Origin: Burkholderia sp. WAC0059
GTDB lineage: Bacteria > Pseudomonadota > Gammaproteobacteria > Burkholderiales > Burkholderiaceae
NCBI RefSeq assembly: GCF_002870125.1
Contig: NZ_PNEO01000002.1
Coordinates: 124,001-188,000, forward strand
Length of the DNA: 64,000 nucleotides
Direction: 5' to 3'
Shown: piece by piece, positions 19,034 to 27,927 of the stretch
Numbering within the stretch: position 1 is the stretch's first letter
Layout of the letters: every line of letters starts with the position of its first letter
Made by a program: the position numbers and the translations under genes
Notes under the pieces: generated by a model
What the model saw: only the letters and a program-made list of their open reading frames with translations
What the model was told of the DNA's origin: nothing
Databases searched by the model: none

Positions 19034-20029
19034 CTACTCCGCGCGGCTGGTTGTCTTCGGATCGGCCTCGCGCGCCTGCGGATTCACGCTGGCCACCGGC
19101 AGGCGGCCCGACAGCGCTTCGAGCAGGTTCAGCGCCGCGCGGCGGGCCATCGCCTCGCGCGTCTCGCGGGTGGCCGAGCCGATATGCGGCACGAGCACGG
19201 TGTTCTCGAGCGCGTAGAGCGGCGACTCGGGCAGCGGCTCGCGCTCGAACACGTCGAGCCCGGCGCCGCGAATGCGCTTCTCGCGCAGCGCCTCGATCAG
19301 CGCGGCCTCGTCCACCACCTGGCCGCGCGCGCAGTTGACGAGCACGGCCGAGGGCTTCATGAGTTGCAGCTCGCGCGCGCCGATGAGTTGGGTCGTGGCG
19401 GGCGAGAGCGGCACGAGCACGACGACGAAGTCGGACTGCGCGAGCAGTTCGTCGAGCGGTTTCCATTGCGCGCCGTAGGCGCGTTCGGCCTCCGCGTTGC
19501 GCGAGCGGTTCGAGTAGAGCACCTGCATGCCGAAGCCGTGCGCCGCGCGCTTCGCGACCGCGCCGCCGATGCGCCCGAGCCCGACGATGCCGAGCGTCTT
19601 GTGGTGCACGTCCACGCCGAACTGGGCCGCGCCGGCCGACTGCTTCCACTCGCCGCGCCGCGTCCAGGCGTCGAGCTCGGCGATGCGCCGCGCGGTGGCC
19701 AGCACGAGCGTGAAGGTCAGGTCGGCCGTGGTTTCGGTCACCTCGTCGGGCGTGTTGCAGAGCAGGACGCCGCGCTGGGTGAGCGCCGGCACCTCGAAAT
19801 CGTCGTAGCCCGCCGAGATGGTGGAAGCAGCTTCGAGTTCGGGCGCGCCCTCGAGCAGCGCCGCGCCGACCTTCAGCTTGTTGCCGATCATGCCGTGCGC
19901 GTGCTTGAGCGCTTCGAGGAACGCGGCGCGGTCGGTGTCCGCGTCGGCCACGATCACGTCGCATTGGGCTTGAAGGAGGCCGAGCACGTCGGGCGGCAGC
20001 GCACGATAGACGACAACACGTTTTTTCAT
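19034..20029 (-). CDS. D-2-hydroxyacid dehydrogenase, GhrB (glyoxylate/2-ketogluconate reductase) type
   Basis: A 331-residue NAD(P)-dependent reductase. The nucleotide-binding motif is LGIVGLGRIGGAVAKRA. Catalytic Arg is in NCARGQVVDE, Glu in DVFEREPLPE and His in VPHIGSAT. The architecture fits GhrB/TkrA enzymes that reduce 2-keto-aldonates, hydroxypyruvate and glyoxylate. It is the first gene of the leftward operon, with a LacI-type operator 33 bp upstream of its start, so it belongs to the sugar-acid regulon. Confidence 0.88.
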   Translation of the reverse strand: MKKRVVVYRALPPDVLGLLQAQCDVIVADADTDRAAFLEALKHAHGMIGNKLKVGAALLEGAPELEAASTISAGYDDFEVPALTQRGVLLCNTPDEVTETTADLTFTLVLATARRIAELDAWTRRGEWKQSAGAAQFGVDVHHKTLGIVGLGRIGGAVAKRAAHGFGMQVLYSNRSRNAEAERAYGAQWKPLDELLAQSDFVVVLVPLSPATTQLIGARELQLMKPSAVLVNCARGQVVDEAALIEALREKRIRGAGLDVFEREPLPESPLYALENTVLVPHIGSATRETREAMARRAALNLLEALSGRLPVASVNPQAREADPKTTSRAE

Positions 20030-20057
20030 CGGAATTCCGGAATCGGGGTAGAAAAGT

Positions 20058-20087
20058 TTGAGAAAGCGCTTACTTGTGAGCTACTAT
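20058..20087 (+). promoter_or_regulatory. Promoter with LacI-type operator, copy 3
   Basis: TTGAGA (20058-20063) and TACTAT (20082-20087) are spaced by 18 bases and read toward the IlvD-type gene. GAAAGCGCTTAC at 20062-20073 is the exact reverse complement of the operator at 9925-9936. It overlaps the -35 box and spacer, an ideal position for repression by the cluster LacI regulator. Confidence 0.6.
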
Positions 20088-20112
20088 AGGGACCCGTAGG
20101 ATCATCGTCAAT

Positions 20113-20124
20113 ATTATCGATAAT
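20113..20124. promoter_or_regulatory. Palindrome ATTATCGATAAT
   Basis: A perfect 12-bp palindrome between the predicted promoter and the ribosome binding site (GGAGG, 20130-20134) of the IlvD-type gene. It occurs in an unusually AT-rich pocket. It could be the site of the FadR-type GntR regulator encoded downstream. No second copy was noticed in the window. Confidence 0.4.
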
Positions 20125-20141
20125 GTAAAGGAGGCGTTTAC

Positions 20142-21890
20142 ATGGCCAACGAGTCCGGCAAACCCCGCTCCACGGGACTGCGCAAGGGGCTGACCAACTA
20201 CGGCGACGAAGGTTTCTCGCTGTTTCTGCGCAAGGCGTTCATCAAGGGGGCAGGCTACACGGACGACGCGCTCTCGCGTCCCATCGTCGCCATCGCCAAC
20301 ACGGGCAGCGCCTACAACCCGTGCCACGGCAACGCGCCGCAGCTCGTCGAGGCGATCAAGCGCGGCGTGATGCTCGCGGGCGGCCTGCCGGTCGAGTTCC
20401 CGACCATCTCGATCGCGGAGAGCTTTTCGCATCCGACCAGCATGTACCTGCGCAACCTCATGTCGATGGACACCGAGGAGATGATCCGCGCGCAGCCGAT
20501 GGACGCCGTCGTGCTGATCGGCGGCTGCGACAAGACCGTGCCCGCGCAGTTGATGGGCGCGGCGGCGGCCGGCGTGCCGGCCATCCAGCTCGTGACGGGC
20601 GCGATGCTGACGGGTTCGCATCGCGGCGAGCGCGTCGGCGCCTGCACGGACTGCCGCCGCTTCTGGGCGAGCTTTCGCGGCGAGCAGATCGACGCGGCCG
20701 AAATCGACGCCGTCAACAACCAGCTCGTCGCGACGGTCGGCACCTGCTCGGTGATGGGGACGGCCAGCACGATGGCCTGCATCGCCGAGGCGCTCGGCAT
20801 CATGCTGCCGGGCGGCGCGTCGCCGCCCGCCGTGAGCGCGGACCGCATCCGCGTGGCCGAGCGCACCGGCGCGCAGGCCGTGGCGATGATCGGCGCGCAG
20901 CTCACGCCCGAGAAAATCCTGACGCCGAAGGCCGTCGAGAACGCGCTGCGCGTGCTGCTCGCGATCGGCGGCTCGACCAACGGCATCATCCACCTGACGG
21001 CCATCGCGGGACGGCTCGGCATCCGCATCGACCTCGATTCGCTCGACCGTATGGCGCGCGAGACGCCGGTGCTCGTCGACCTCAAGCCCTCGGGCCAGCA
21101 CTACATGGAGGACCTGCACCGCGCGGGCGGCCTGACCACCGTGATGCGCGAGCTGAAGGACCAACTGCATCTGGATGCGCTCACCGTCACGGGCCGCACG
21201 CTCGGCGAGGAGCTCGACGCTGCGCCGGCGCCGTTTGCGCAGGAAGTGGTGCGGCCATTCTCGAAGCCGATTTATCCGCAGGGCGGCATCGCGGTGCTGC
21301 ACGGCAACCTGGCGCCGGGCGGCGCGATCATCAAGCAGTCGGCGGCGAACAGCGCGCTGATGGAGCACGAGGGCCGCGCCGTCGTGTTCGAGGACGCCGA
21401 GGACCTCGCGCGCCGCATCGACGATCCCGAACTCGAGGTCGAGGCGCACGACGTGCTCGTGCTCAAGAACATCGGCCCGGTCGGCGCGCCGGGCATGCCG
21501 GAGGCGGGCTACATCCCGATTCCGCGCAAGCTCGCGCGCCAGGGCGTGAAGGACATGGTGCGCATCTCGGACGGCCGCATGAGCGGCACGGCGTTCGGCA
21601 CGGTGGTGCTGCACGTCACGCCCGAGTCCGCGATCGGCGGCCCGCTCGCGATCGTGCGCACGGGCGACCGCATCCGGCTCAGCGTGGCGCGCCGCTCGAT
21701 CGAGCTGCTCGTCGACGATGCGCAGATCGCCGCGCGCCTCGCCGCCCTGCCGCCGCGCGTGCCGGACCCCGACGCCCGCGGCTACCGCAAGCTGTTCCTT
21801 ACGACCATCACGCAGGCCGACGACGGCTGCGACTTCGATTTCCTGAAGGCGCCGCATACCGTCGCGACCGTGCCGCGCGGCGGTTCGTGA
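20142..21890 (+). CDS. IlvD/Edd-family Fe-S dehydratase, aldonate (arabonate/xylonate) dehydratase type
   Basis: A 582-residue dehydratase. Three cluster Cys are visible near residues 60 (NPCHGN), 128 (GGCDKT) and 201 (GTCSVMG). These positions match pentonate/hexonate dehydratases such as L-arabonate dehydratase better than biosynthetic IlvD. DGRMSGTAFGTVVLH is the conserved C-terminal motif. It should convert an aldonic acid to a 2-keto-3-deoxy acid, feeding the DapA-family lyase. GGAGG precedes ATG 20142. It is the first gene of the rightward series with the GntR regulator and uronate dehydrogenase. Confidence 0.87.
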   Translation: MANESGKPRSTGLRKGLTNYGDEGFSLFLRKAFIKGAGYTDDALSRPIVAIANTGSAYNPCHGNAPQLVEAIKRGVMLAGGLPVEFPTISIAESFSHPTSMYLRNLMSMDTEEMIRAQPMDAVVLIGGCDKTVPAQLMGAAAAGVPAIQLVTGAMLTGSHRGERVGACTDCRRFWASFRGEQIDAAEIDAVNNQLVATVGTCSVMGTASTMACIAEALGIMLPGGASPPAVSADRIRVAERTGAQAVAMIGAQLTPEKILTPKAVENALRVLLAIGGSTNGIIHLTAIAGRLGIRIDLDSLDRMARETPVLVDLKPSGQHYMEDLHRAGGLTTVMRELKDQLHLDALTVTGRTLGEELDAAPAPFAQEVVRPFSKPIYPQGGIAVLHGNLAPGGAIIKQSAANSALMEHEGRAVVFEDAEDLARRIDDPELEVEAHDVLVLKNIGPVGAPGMPEAGYIPIPRKLARQGVKDMVRISDGRMSGTAFGTVVLHVTPESAIGGPLAIVRTGDRIRLSVARRSIELLVDDAQIAARLAALPPRVPDPDARGYRKLFLTTITQADDGCDFDFLKAPHTVATVPRGGS

Positions 21891-21997
21891 GTCGGCGTCA
21901 ATTCGGAGTGCGATGAGCTTGCGGCACGCAAGCCGCTTCGTGCCGGCTTTCGCGCTATGCTGCGCGCTTTCTGTTTGAGTGCCTGCCGGGTTTGCGC

Positions 21998-22801
21998 ATG
22001 AACGACGACACCCTGACGACCGAACGGTCCACGAATCCGCCTTCGCCGCCCACGGCGCGCGCCGCGCCGGCTCGCAAGCCGCGCCGCGCGGCGGCCGTGC
22101 GCGACCGCCATGCCGACGAGACCGCGCGCCAGGTCGTCGCCGAGCTGGAGGAGCAGATCGTGCTCGGCACGTTGAGCCCGCGCGAGCGGCTCGTCGAGGA
22201 CGACCTGTGCGGCCGCTTCTCGATCAAGCGCCACGTCGCGCGCCAGGTGCTGGCCGAGCTGGAGCGGCGCGGGCTCGTCGAGCGGCGCCGGCACGTCGGC
22301 GCGCTCGTCAAGTCGTTCACGATGAGCGAGGTCGCCGAGCTCTACGCGCTGCGCGCGCTGCTCGAAACCGACGCGGCGAGCCGCATCGCGTTTCCCGTGG
22401 AGAGCGAGAAGCTCGCCGCGCTCGAAGCGATCCAGGCCGAGCACGACGCGGCGGCCGACGCGGGCGACCTGCGCCGCGTGTTCCGCGTGAACATGGCGTT
22501 TCACCACGCGTTCTTCGCGCTCGCGGGCAACGAGGTGCTCACGGGCGCGATCCGCGAATACGAGCGGCGTACCCACGCGATCCGCTCCGTTTCGATCGTT
22601 TTTCCGCAATACCTCGAAAAGTCGCGCGCCGAGCATCACCAGATGATCGAGGCGCTGCGGCACGGCGAGCGCGACCGGCTCATCGAGCTGTGCCGGCAGC
22701 ATCTGCTGCCGTCGCGCGACGCCTATCTCGAAGCCCATCATCGCCGCGAACTCGCGGCGGCGGCCGGCCGAAGGCCGGCATCACCAGGAGACACCGAATG
22801 A
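21998..22801 (+). CDS. GntR-family transcriptional regulator, FadR/FCD subfamily
   Basis: A 267-residue regulator. The winged helix spans about residues 40-105 (SPRERLVEDDLCGRF, then RHVARQVLAELERRGLVERRR), and an all-helical FCD ligand-binding domain follows (YALRALLETDAASR, HHAFFALAGN). Such proteins usually sense organic acids, and many control uronate catabolism. ATG 21998 is taken as the start; an in-frame TTG lies two codons upstream. Its stop overlaps the uronate dehydrogenase start (ATGA), so the two are co-translated. Confidence 0.88.
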   Translation: MNDDTLTTERSTNPPSPPTARAAPARKPRRAAAVRDRHADETARQVVAELEEQIVLGTLSPRERLVEDDLCGRFSIKRHVARQVLAELERRGLVERRRHVGALVKSFTMSEVAELYALRALLETDAASRIAFPVESEKLAALEAIQAEHDAAADAGDLRRVFRVNMAFHHAFFALAGNEVLTGAIREYERRTHAIRSVSIVFPQYLEKSRAEHHQMIEALRHGERDRLIELCRQHLLPSRDAYLEAHHRRELAAAAGRRPASPGDTE

Positions 22802-23604
22802 CACGGGTATTGATCACCGGCGCGGCCGGGCATATCGGCCGCGCGCTGCGTCAAGGTCTGCACGGCCGCTACGACCTGCGGCTCGCCGACATCGCGCCGC
22901 AGGCCGCCGCGCGCGAGCGCGAGGAGATCGTCACGGTCGACATTCGCCGCTACGACGAGGTGCGTGCGGCGATGGAAGGCATCGACGTGGTGGTCCACCT
23001 CGCAGGCATTCCCGACGAGGATAGCTGGCAGAAGATCCGCGACATGAACATCGACGGCTGCTACAACGTGTTCGAGGCGGCGCGCGAGGCGGGCGTGAAG
23101 CGCGTCGTGTTCGCGAGCTCGAACCATGCGGTCGGCTTCCACCGGCGCGACCGCCTGCTCAACGACGCCGTCGCCTTGCGGCCGGACAGCCGCTACGGCG
23201 TTTCGAAGGTGTTCGGCGAGGGCCTCGGCCGCCTCTACGCGGACAAGTACGGCCTCTCCGTGGCCTGCCTGCGCATCGGTTCGTTCCGGCCCGACGACGC
23301 GCCGACCGCGCCGCGCCATCTGTTCACGTGGATCAGCCATCGCGACATGGTGCAGCTCGTGCGGCGCTGCATCGACCACTCCGGCTATCACTTCCTGATC
23401 GCCTACGGCGTGTCGGGCAACGCGCGCAACCGCTGGGACAACGCGAACGTGCGCTGGCTCGGCTACGCGCCCGAGGACGACGCCGAGCAGTACGCGGCGA
23501 AGATCGCGGCGACGGGCCAGCTCGAGGACGAACGCGAAGCGCTTTTTCACGGCGGCTTCGGCTGCCTCGTCGAATTCGAGGGCGAGCTCTCGCGGATCGA
23601 CTAG
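22798..23604 (+). CDS. udh: Uronate dehydrogenase (NAD-dependent, SDR family)
   Basis: A 268-residue short-chain dehydrogenase. The NAD motif is TGAAGHIGRAL. The catalytic Ser region is FASSNHAVG, and YGVSK provides Tyr and Lys. SSNHAVGFH and the overall length match Udh of Pseudomonas and Agrobacterium. Udh oxidises D-glucuronate or D-galacturonate to the aldarolactone, which the SMP-30 lactonase of this cluster could open. GGAG precedes ATG 22798, and the start overlaps the GntR gene stop. Confidence 0.83.
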   Translation: MTRVLITGAAGHIGRALRQGLHGRYDLRLADIAPQAAAREREEIVTVDIRRYDEVRAAMEGIDVVVHLAGIPDEDSWQKIRDMNIDGCYNVFEAAREAGVKRVVFASSNHAVGFHRRDRLLNDAVALRPDSRYGVSKVFGEGLGRLYADKYGLSVACLRIGSFRPDDAPTAPRHLFTWISHRDMVQLVRRCIDHSGYHFLIAYGVSGNARNRWDNANVRWLGYAPEDDAEQYAAKIAATGQLEDEREALFHGGFGCLVEFEGELSRID

Positions 23605-23816
23605 CGGCGCCGTTGCAAAGCGCCTGAAATCCGTCCGCTCCGGGCGACGGAGCGGAGGGGTTCGGCCTTCCGTCGTCCGGCCTGCCGCCGGCTGTTCGAT
23701 GCGGCCCGATGCGGCTCGCCCGACGCCAGGGCGGCGTCGCGCGCCGGCCGGCGCGTTATAGTAGGCGCCGTGCAGGCGCCGCGCGGGCGCCTCGAGACGA
23801 CGGGGCAGGGTGGACT

Positions 23817-24881
23817 TTGACGACAGAAGGGAAAGCAACCCGAGAGGGGAAGAAGCGCGCGCCGCGCCGCAAGTCGAACGCCGTTTCGGTGATGGACGTC
23901 GCGCGCGCGGCCGGCGTGTCGACGGCGACGGTCTCGCGCGTGCTGAACGGCCACAGCACGGTCGCGCCGGACTTGCAGGCCCGCGTGAAGGAGATCGCCG
24001 AGGCGCTCGGCTACACGCCGCACGCGGCCGCGCGGGCGCTCGCCTCGCAGCGCTCCAAGACGATCGGCGCCGTGATCCCGTCGCTCGAAAACCAGAACTT
24101 CGCGCTCGGCGTGTTCGCGCTGCAAAAGCGCATCGGCGAGGCGGGCTACACGCTGCTGCTCGCGTGCTCGTACTACGACCAGGAGGACGAGCTCAGGCAG
24201 GTCCGCGCGCTGATCGCGGACGGCATCGCCGGGCTTATGCTGGTCGGGCGCAGCCATACGCCCGCGCTCTACGAACTGCTCGAAAAGGAGCAGGTTCCGT
24301 TCGTCAACGGCTGGACCGTGGACCACGCGCATCCGTACGTCGGCTTCGACAACGTGGCGGTGGGGCGGCGCCTCGCGGAGTACCTGCTCGACCTCGGCCA
24401 CGTCCATTTCGCCATGATCACGCAGATGACCCAGCACAGCGACCGCGCGGCCGACCGCATCGTCGGCGTGCGCGCCGCGCTGCAGTCGCGCGGGCTCGAA
24501 CTGCGCCACGAGCACGTGATCGAGATGCCGCACCGGATCATCGAAGGGCAGATGGCGATGAAAGCGCTGATGCAGGGGCCGGTGCGGCCGACCGCCATCA
24601 TCTGCGGCACCGACCTGCTCGCGATCGGCGCGCTGGCGGAGGCGCGCGAGGCGGGGATCGACGTGCCCGGCGAGCTGTCGATCGCGGGCATCAACGACGT
24701 CGAGTTCTCGAGCTTCACGACGCCGCCGCTCACGACGATGCGGCTCGCGGCCGACGAGATCGGCGCGCGCAGCGCCGACTACCTGCTCGCGCGCATCGAG
24801 GGGCGGCCGATCAGCTCGCAGAACATCGTGCCGACCGACCTGATCGTGCGCGGCACGACGGGGCGGCCGCAGGGCAAGTAG
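23817..24881 (+). CDS. LacI-family transcriptional regulator
   Basis: A 354-residue regulator from TTG 23817. The helix-turn-helix reads VSVMDVARAAGVSTATVSRVLNG shortened at its ends, followed by the hinge RALASQRSKTIG and a periplasmic-binding-protein-like effector domain with IICGTDLLAIGAL. The start is uncertain: the TTG gives a basic N-terminal arm, and longer in-frame readings lack support. The divergent promoters at 9.9 and 20.06 kb carry matching LacI-type operators, so it probably represses the sugar-acid genes. It is most like the GntR (gluconate) branch. Confidence 0.88.
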   Translation: MTTEGKATREGKKRAPRRKSNAVSVMDVARAAGVSTATVSRVLNGHSTVAPDLQARVKEIAEALGYTPHAAARALASQRSKTIGAVIPSLENQNFALGVFALQKRIGEAGYTLLLACSYYDQEDELRQVRALIADGIAGLMLVGRSHTPALYELLEKEQVPFVNGWTVDHAHPYVGFDNVAVGRRLAEYLLDLGHVHFAMITQMTQHSDRAADRIVGVRAALQSRGLELRHEHVIEMPHRIIEGQMAMKALMQGPVRPTAIICGTDLLAIGALAEAREAGIDVPGELSIAGINDVEFSSFTTPPLTTMRLAADEIGARSADYLLARIEGRPISSQNIVPTDLIVRGTTGRPQGK

Positions 24882-24914
24882 CCGTCGCGGCGCCCCGGTT
24901 TTTCGCGGCTTCTC

Positions 24915-25349
24915 TTACTTCGCGAACAGCGAGGCCATGTCGGCGAACGCCTTGAATTCGATGGCGTTGCCCGACGGGTCGAGGAAGAACATCGTCGCCT
25001 GCTCGCCCACTTCGCCCTTGAAGCGGATGTGCGGCTCGATGACGAACTTCACGTCGGCCGCGCGCAGCCGGCCGGCCAGCGTCTCCCACTGTTCCATCGA
25101 CAGCACGGCGCCGAAGTGGCGGACCGGCACGTTGTCGCCGTCGACGGCGCTCGTGTTGCGGTGGCCGGCCTCGTCGGGCGAGAGGTGCGCGACGATCTGG
25201 TGGCCGTAGAAATTGAAGTCGACCCAGTCGGGCGAGCTGCGGCCTTCCGGGCAGCCGAGCAGTTCGCCGTAGAACGCGCGCGCGGTTTCGAGACTGTGGA
25301 CGGGAAACGCGAGGTGGAACGGCGGCATCGATGCGGCTTGGGTGCTCAT
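24915..25349 (-). CDS. VOC (glyoxalase/bleomycin resistance) family protein
   Basis: A 144-residue single-domain dioxygenase/glyoxalase-fold protein. His in PPFHLAFPV, His in VRHFGAVL and Glu in GNAIEFKAF are in metal-ligand positions. AAGGA lies 8 bases before ATG 25349. It is divergent from a LysR gene with a palindrome between them, so the LysR protein probably controls it. The substrate is unknown. Confidence 0.82.
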   Translation of the reverse strand: MSTQAASMPPFHLAFPVHSLETARAFYGELLGCPEGRSSPDWVDFNFYGHQIVAHLSPDEAGHRNTSAVDGDNVPVRHFGAVLSMEQWETLAGRLRAADVKFVIEPHIRFKGEVGEQATMFFLDPSGNAIEFKAFADMASLFAK

Positions 25350-25498
25350 GATGGTAGTCCTTCGCAAGCGGGTGGGGAGATAGTCGCCGGGCCGTGCCGC
25401 GCGCGTCCGGGTGGCTTCGGCACGCCCCGGCCGGCCGGGATGGCGTCGATTTTACGATTCGATCTGTCGATGCAAAAGCGAAAAATTTATGGTCTGAG

Positions 25499-25515
25499 CA
25501 TCGATTTTATCGATG
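25499..25515. promoter_or_regulatory. Perfect inverted repeat in the VOC/LysR divergent region
   Basis: CATCGAT, three bases, ATCGATG: a 7-bp inverted repeat 14 bp before the LysR start, with further TCGAT half-sites at 25446-25471. Position and symmetry fit the recognition site of an autoregulating LysR protein. Confidence 0.5.
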
Positions 25516-25528
25516 TATTATCGGGCCC

Positions 25529-26404
25529 ATGATTCGCGAGTTGCGTACCCTGATCGCCATTGCCGAGACCGGCACGTTCGCCGCGGCCGGCGCGCGGCTC
25601 GGCCTCACGCAGTCGGCCGTGAGCGCGCAGATCCAGCGGCTCGAGGGCGCGCTCGGCATGCCGCTCTTCGAGCGCACGCGCCGCGCGGCGTCGCTCAACG
25701 AGGCCGGGCAGCAGGCGCTCGGCGTCGCGCACGAGATCGTCGCGCTGTTCGATTCGCTCGTCAGCCATGGCGGCGCGCCGACGGCCGCGCCGCTGCTGCG
25801 CGTGGGCGCGATCGCCTCGGCCCAGCCGGTCCTGCTCACGCGCGCGCTCGCGCTGCTGCGCGAGCGGATGCCCGGCGCGCGGGCGCGCGTGGCGCCGGGC
25901 GTCTCGCTCGGGCTGCTCGGCGAGCTGAGCGCGGGCGACCTCGACCTCGCCGTCATGATCCGGCCGCCGTTCGCGCTGCCGCCCGAACTTGCGTGGCGAC
26001 CGCTGCTCACGGAGCCGTTCGTGCTGGCGCTGCCCGCGCGCAGCCGCCATACCGACTGGCGCGAGGCGCTGCGCGACGAGGCGTTCGTGCGCTACGACCG
26101 GGCCTCGTTCGGCGGGCGGCTCGTCGACCAGTTCCTGCGGCGCCGGCGCATCTCCGTCAACGAGAGCCTCGAGCTGGACGAGATCGACGCGATCGTCGGC
26201 GCGGTCGAGGCGGGCATCGGCGTGGCGCTCGTGCCGCTCACGCATACGCATCGGCGCGGCCGCTTCGACGTGAGGACGCTGCCGCTCGACGCGCCCGGCT
26301 TCGCGCGCGAAATCGGCGTCGTGTCGCTGCGCGAGGGCGAGCGCGAATCGCCGGCGCGCGTGCTGGCCGACGCGCTCGAGGACGTGGCGCGCACGCTCGG
26401 CTGA
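25529..26404 (+). CDS. LysR-family transcriptional regulator
   Basis: A 291-residue regulator. The N-terminal winged helix reads RELRTLIAIAETGTF, then LTQSAVSAQIQRLE, followed by a type 2 periplasmic-binding effector domain beginning near PLLRVGAIASAQP. ATG 25529 is chosen because the DNA-binding domain starts at once. The gene is divergent from the VOC protein gene and likely regulates it and itself through the palindrome just upstream. Confidence 0.9.
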   Translation: MIRELRTLIAIAETGTFAAAGARLGLTQSAVSAQIQRLEGALGMPLFERTRRAASLNEAGQQALGVAHEIVALFDSLVSHGGAPTAAPLLRVGAIASAQPVLLTRALALLRERMPGARARVAPGVSLGLLGELSAGDLDLAVMIRPPFALPPELAWRPLLTEPFVLALPARSRHTDWREALRDEAFVRYDRASFGGRLVDQFLRRRRISVNESLELDEIDAIVGAVEAGIGVALVPLTHTHRRGRFDVRTLPLDAPGFAREIGVVSLREGERESPARVLADALEDVARTLG

Positions 26405-26660
26405 GGACGCCGGGTTTTCGTGATTGCCGCGTGATTTCCGTTTTATTTCCCCCGGAGTTTCAGGGCTATGCGTTGACGCGGCAGGGGCGGTTTGCTACCT
26501 TTGCGCGTCGCATCCGGTGCTGGCCGGTATCCAGCCGTAAGCGTTCAACGTCAACCAACGCACTACCGGCCATCCGTACCGATACGGCCGGGGTGCGTGG
26601 TCGTGCCGGCACCCCGCCGTTTTCCGCGCGTGGCCCCTCTTTTTCGTGGGACTACCCGTC

Positions 26661-27863
26661 ATGCCTCAAGAAACTTCTCCGCCCGCCGACGAAGACCTGG
26701 CCTTCCGCCGTCTCGTCCGGCTGACTTCGGCGCTCTTCCTGTCCTATCTCGCCGTCGCGATGTCGCTGCCGGCCATTCCTGTCTACGTGACGCGCGAGCT
26801 CCATTACGGCAACGCGTTCGGCGGCCTCGCGGTGGGCATCGCATTCCTCTCGACGATCCTCACGCGCAACTACGCGGGTAATCTCTCCGACCGCCAGAGC
26901 AGCAAGATCTGCATGCTGCGCGGGCTCGTCGTCTATATCCTCGCGAGCCTCATCTGCCTCGCGTCCGCCTGGCGGGGCTGGCCGCCCGCCGCCGGCTATG
27001 CCGTGCTGATCGCGGGCCGGCTGCTGCTCGGGCTCGGCGAGAGCCAGGTCATCGTCGGCACGGTCGCGTGGGGCGTCGCGCTGATGGGGCCGAGCCGCTC
27101 AGGCAAGGTGATGGCGCTCGTCGGCGCGGGCATGTACGGCGCGTTCGCGGCCGGCGGCCCGCTCGGCCTGCTGCTGTTGCACGACGTCGGCTTCGCAGGG
27201 CTCATGATCGCCTGTACCGTCGTGCCGGTGATCGGGCTCGCGATGATCCGGACCATTCCCGAGGTGCGCTCGCCCGGCGGCCAGCGCGAATCGTTCTGGC
27301 GCGTGCTCGGACGCATCTGGCGGCCGGGTGCGGCCGTCGGGCTGCAGGGCGTGGGCTTCGCCGGGCTCGGCGCGTTCATTTCGCTCTATTTCACGAGCCG
27401 CGGCTGGCCTTACGCGGGCCTCGGCCTGACCTGCTTCGGCGCCGGCTTCGTGTTCGTGCGCTTCACCTGCGGACATCTGCCGGACCGCATCGGCGGCACG
27501 CCCGTCGCGATCGTCTCGCTGCTGATCGAGGCCTGCGGGCAGGGCCTGCTCTGGATCGCGCCGAGCCCGGCGCTGGCGCTCCTCGGCGCGCTCCTGACGG
27601 GGCTCGGTTGCTCGATGGTGTTTCCGGCGATGGGCTCGGTCGTCGTCAAGCGCGTGCCGCCGCATCTGCGCGGCACGGCCGTGGGCGGATTCGCGGCGTT
27701 CCAGGACCTCGCGTACGGCATGACGGGCCCGGTCGTGGGCCTCGTCGCCGACTATCGCGGCAGCTATTCCGTCGTGTTCCTGATCGGCGGCTGTGCGGCC
27801 CTGCTGGGACTCTGGATGGCCATCGCCGCGCACCGGGAGGCGATGGCGCTCGCCCGCGAGTGA
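26661..27863 (+). CDS. MFS transporter, YhhS/YfcJ-like family
   Basis: A 400-residue carrier with 12 hydrophobic segments. The loop-2 motif is NYAGNLSDRQSSK, with GRLLLGLGESQV, ALMGPSRSGKVMAL and GGFAAFQDLAYG matching the YhhS/YfcJ group of uncharacterised efflux-like transporters. ATG 26661 was preferred to the in-frame GTG at 26646. It is a monocistronic gene with an unknown substrate. Confidence 0.87.
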   Translation: MPQETSPPADEDLAFRRLVRLTSALFLSYLAVAMSLPAIPVYVTRELHYGNAFGGLAVGIAFLSTILTRNYAGNLSDRQSSKICMLRGLVVYILASLICLASAWRGWPPAAGYAVLIAGRLLLGLGESQVIVGTVAWGVALMGPSRSGKVMALVGAGMYGAFAAGGPLGLLLLHDVGFAGLMIACTVVPVIGLAMIRTIPEVRSPGGQRESFWRVLGRIWRPGAAVGLQGVGFAGLGAFISLYFTSRGWPYAGLGLTCFGAGFVFVRFTCGHLPDRIGGTPVAIVSLLIEACGQGLLWIAPSPALALLGALLTGLGCSMVFPAMGSVVVKRVPPHLRGTAVGGFAAFQDLAYGMTGPVVGLVADYRGSYSVVFLIGGCAALLGLWMAIAAHREAMALARE

Positions 27864-27927
27864 GCGGGCGAGGCGTCGGCGCAGTGGCTGGGCAGCCGGT
27901 GTGCCGTCGGCGGGTGCGCCTTCGCCT

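Noticed and set aside
17930-20089. 719-codon plus-strand open frame
   Set aside because: Antisense to the DapA-type and hydroxyacid dehydrogenase genes, whose active-site motifs are intact on the minus strand.
20125-20141. GTAAA-N6-GTTTAC inverted repeat before the IlvD-type gene
   Set aside because: It is built around the GGAGG ribosome binding site and reaches to within one base of the start codon; it is more simply explained as translation-initiation sequence.
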